Origin: Mastigias papua
Taxonomy: Eukaryota > Cnidaria > Scyphozoa > Rhizostomeae > Mastigiidae
Assembly (NCBI GenBank): GCA_964019165.1
Contig: OZ025277.1
Location: forward strand, 1,511,453-1,575,452
Length of the DNA: 64,000 nucleotides
Direction of reading: 5' to 3'
The notes under the pieces are model-generated. The model saw only the letters and a program-made list of their open reading frames with translations, made no database searches and had not been told where the DNA came from. The number at the start of each line of letters is the position of its first letter. The first letter of the stretch is position 1. Shown piece by piece: positions 61,311-64,000 of this stretch. The translations under genes were made by a program, and so were the position numbers.

Positions 61311-61939
61311 GAGCTTCCCATTTGACAACCAATATCAAATCTCGTTATTAGTACAACAACTTAATTCAACAGGGCCAATAATAAGCCAAAGTTACAGGAC
61401 CACTATGAAGGAGGAAATAAGGGTTTTATGGGCGGAACCCAAACGACCACACCCACAAACTATAAGGTATATTCAGTGTAATATACTTTCATCCTTTTGT
61501 TATTTTAGAATGGAAATTTCATAATTGGCATATCCACTAATTATTACACCCTTAGTTTTCATTTTCAAGAAAACTATTTGAATTTCCACGGTCACTGTTC
61601 AAACCACTGTTCACACAAGAGCCAAACAAAACACACTGTCAAGTGAAAAATATGAGAAATAACAAGAATGCTTCTGCTTATGAAATTGGAAATCGGAGAA
61701 ATATAAGAATGTGATAATTTAAGGCTAAATATTTGAATAATATTTCATATTGTATTTGATACATGACATTAAGGGTGGCCAAAAAGAGAGGGGGCCTTAT
61801 TGCAAAAATTTATGATTTCAGGGCCTCTATCGGAGGGAGGGTTTTGTGAGAGCTTCTGCAGTGTTTTCTGCTGCTCTAAATCTAAGATTCAATGATGAAG
61901 TAACGTCTATTTTTTAATATTATACCTTTTTAAACAAAC

Positions 61940-62175
61940 TAACCGATCTCAGGATTCCGGAGAAAACGAAATCAAATTGACAAAATGACTTTCATACAGG
62001 AGTGTGGTGCTAAAGCTTGGAATAACATGCCAGCCAAGGCCAAGCAGACATCGTCACTGGTGCTAAAAAGCTCTGCTGATAATTTTCTCATGAGAAAATT
62101 CTACTATTTAAATATTTCATATAATTTATTACTGCCATTTCAACGATTTTCCATATTTAATGATCAATTATAGCC
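61940..62175 (+). mobile_element. C-terminal remnant of a CR1/jockey-like LINE
   Basis: The frame at 61985-62173 contains GAKAWNNMPAKAKQTSSLVL, the conserved 'GAK.WN.LP...K...SL..FK' block at the end of ORF2 in CR1/jockey-type elements. The upstream frame-shifted DSGENEIKL fits the preceding segment. A short decayed piece. Confidence 0.6.
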
Positions 62176-62179
62176 CTGC

Positions 62180-63271
62180 ATTATATCCTAGAGTTTCATT
62201 AATTGCAAATTTGCATTTACTCTGAAAACTAGACTGGCCCCTTGAAAACCAGCTCGCTGAACAGACCACTGTCCATAAAAACTGAAATAATTATCATAAT
62301 TACATGCATAACACTTTCTATAAGAAACAAACTATCTCACCTATGCCTGAATGCTTCTTAATATTTTGTCAAATACAGCCCTAAATGTTTCTTACGTGTT
62401 TCTTAAAGTTCTTGAAATTCCCTATAAGAACAAGGCAACTGTGAGACAAGAAACAGGACTTTTAGAGAAAAACATTTGAGAGATGGATGGTGTTTGTATT
62501 TTGCTTCCAGTTCAATTTAAATTTTTCTCGCATAAACATATTTTTCAAGTATACTTTTGAAACTAAGCCTGCCTGTGTTTCTTAAATTGTTCTTAATTTC
62601 TGTCTCATTTGAGCCTCATGTTTTATTATTAATTTATTTCTTATAAGAAACGTGCATACGAGCACTAAGCAGTAGCGTCTTTAAGGTGAAGATTAATCAC
62701 TGCCATTCCCAGACACATGTCGTCGTGCTCTTGAAATTTATCTCAAGAGGGAAAGAAGTCTAAGAAGCTGCTGGCTTGTACCAAACTACGGGTTGAGTTT
62801 AATGTAAATGCCAACATTGGCAGAATCTTGCGGTGACGCTGATAAAAAATATATACCGTTAAATGGAATCTATTTCTTTATAGCAAGATTGTAATACCGA
62901 CGTATTTTCATACAGGGAAAATGACATTAGACTGCCATAGATGGTAAGCCCACAAACTTCATTTAAAAGACGGCACATGTCGGCAGCCCAATCTTAGGAA
63001 TTTCCGGGTATTTAAAGGTTTGCATTCACCTCTAACAGACGAACAATTATCACAAAAAACCTACGTTGATTGTGCCATTGAGAAAAATGCAGCTATAGAA
63101 TATGACGCAAACACATATCATCATTTTCTATTTCGGCAAAACTATCACATAGCTTACTCAGCAAACATTAACATGAACCGCCATTGTTTCTAAAAATTTG
63201 CCCTTTACAAAGTCACATAAAAATGGTATTATGTAAATACATATAATAATATGAGATTGAAATGATAATCA
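62180..63271. other. Intergenic, no supported gene
   Basis: AT-rich. Repeated GTTTCTTAA and TATAAGAAAC motifs between 62320 and 62650 resemble pieces of repeat families 1 and 2 but cannot be bounded. Confidence 0.35.
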
Positions 63272-63477
63272 TCAGCGGCATTCCGAGTTAGAAAATATGG
63301 GGGTATCGCACTTCCCAACATCTGCAAAAGCCATTGGCAATTATTTGCCTCGTCCGTAAAAGTTGACGTAATGATCACGAATTTTGTCTGCAATTATAGC
63401 ATCATGTTCAAACCTGTCGGTAATGTTCTTTTGCTACAAGCCCCCTACCAGTCAAAAGTCCTTCGGGACGCCGCTGA
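63272..63477. mobile_element. Short inverted-repeat element (206 bp)
   Basis: The left end TCAGCGGCATTCCGAGTTAG and the reverse complement of the right end TCAGCGGCGTCCCGAAGGAC give terminal inverted repeats of 8 perfect plus several imperfect positions. Non-coding. No clear target duplication is seen. Confidence 0.55.
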
Positions 63478-64000
63478 TAAGAATCATTTCTGGGGTGACA
63501 TTACCTCATAATGTTAATATATGCAAAACAATTATGGAACAAAATCAACATAAATTACAAAAAATTCACTATGATTGAAACAAATACGTCTCGTACGGGG
63601 GCGGGTGTTCGGATTTAGATAATGCCCTACACATTAACAAACACAGTTAGTGATCCGGGGGGTAATACTCCAGCCTTTCGGAAACACACTAAAACATGGA
63701 ATTGCAAACAAGAGCAAAGATCGGTACACAAGGCATTCGCTGTACACCCTTCACAGATGAAAGCTCTATACATGCGATCAACTGTGAGCAGAGTACTCCA
63801 AGTAAACATGGGAAATTCTTCAGTTGTCTTCCACTTGAACCAATATTAGCATAGCCTTTATGAAGTCTGTCTGGTAAATCCGTTTACTAGGATATGATTA
63901 AATCATTCCCAATATTTGAATTTCATTAACAACATATGATACAACGTGGGAATCAAGCAGACCATTGCTCGCTTCAGTGTGCGTCCTAAAGAGCGCCGAG
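63478..64000. other. Intergenic to window end
   Basis: Overlapping frames of 60-75 codons on both strands have no recognised content. Confidence 0.4.

Overview
The window looks like nuclear DNA of an invertebrate animal, probably a marine one and possibly a cnidarian. That assignment is inferred from gene style and has low confidence. It is AT-rich, gene-poor and full of repeats. Coding potential lies in short exons with GT-AG junctions. Decayed LINEs, tRNA-derived SINEs, short inverted-repeat elements, a large satellite array and long (TA)n tracts fill most of the rest. No operon, CRISPR array or other prokaryotic hallmark is visible.

Layout. 1-13 kb: one intact single-exon gene on the minus strand (2918-3928) for a 336-residue acidic protein with a C-terminal Cys/His cluster. 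After it come a truncated LINE, three copies of one tRNA-derived SINE, and several small dispersed repeats. 14-18.3 kb: a decayed plus-strand LINE (endonuclease and reverse transcriptase) interrupted by a 5'-truncated minus-strand LINE of another family with a T-tract and near-identical flanking repeats. 19.5-23.2 kb: a two-exon plus-strand gene whose exons join in frame to a 359-residue type II membrane glycosyltransferase of the GT31 (beta-1,3-galactosyltransferase-like) family. Its intron carries a broken minus-strand LINE. 23.6-34.8 kb: about 104 copies of a 107-bp satellite monomer, followed by older degenerate copies in the opposite orientation up to about 35.5 kb.

39.9-54.5 kb: no long reading frame, but on the minus strand a series of short exons with good splice sites. 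Those at 51278-43796 join with matching phases throughout (six exons, optionally preceded by one at 54461). Several follow an alternating pattern of a small exon (phase 0 in, 1 out) and a larger exon (phase 1 in, 0 out). I read this as a real but unrecognised gene. Its introns hold (TA)n, (CA)n and (TATAA)n tracts, a pogo/Tigger-like element, another short inverted-repeat element, and a 124-bp near-perfect palindrome made of two head-to-head copies of a hammerhead-ribozyme-like core. 54.5-64 kb: further inverted-repeat elements, a LINE with nearly complete but disrupted reverse transcriptase (59.3-61.3 kb), and a second LINE tail.

Only three loci look like host protein genes (2.9 kb, 19.5-23.2 kb, 40-54.5 kb). 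Nothing links them functionally. Most of the sequence reflects repeat expansion and nested transposition. Product names rest on recognised motifs only. No database search or folding was run.
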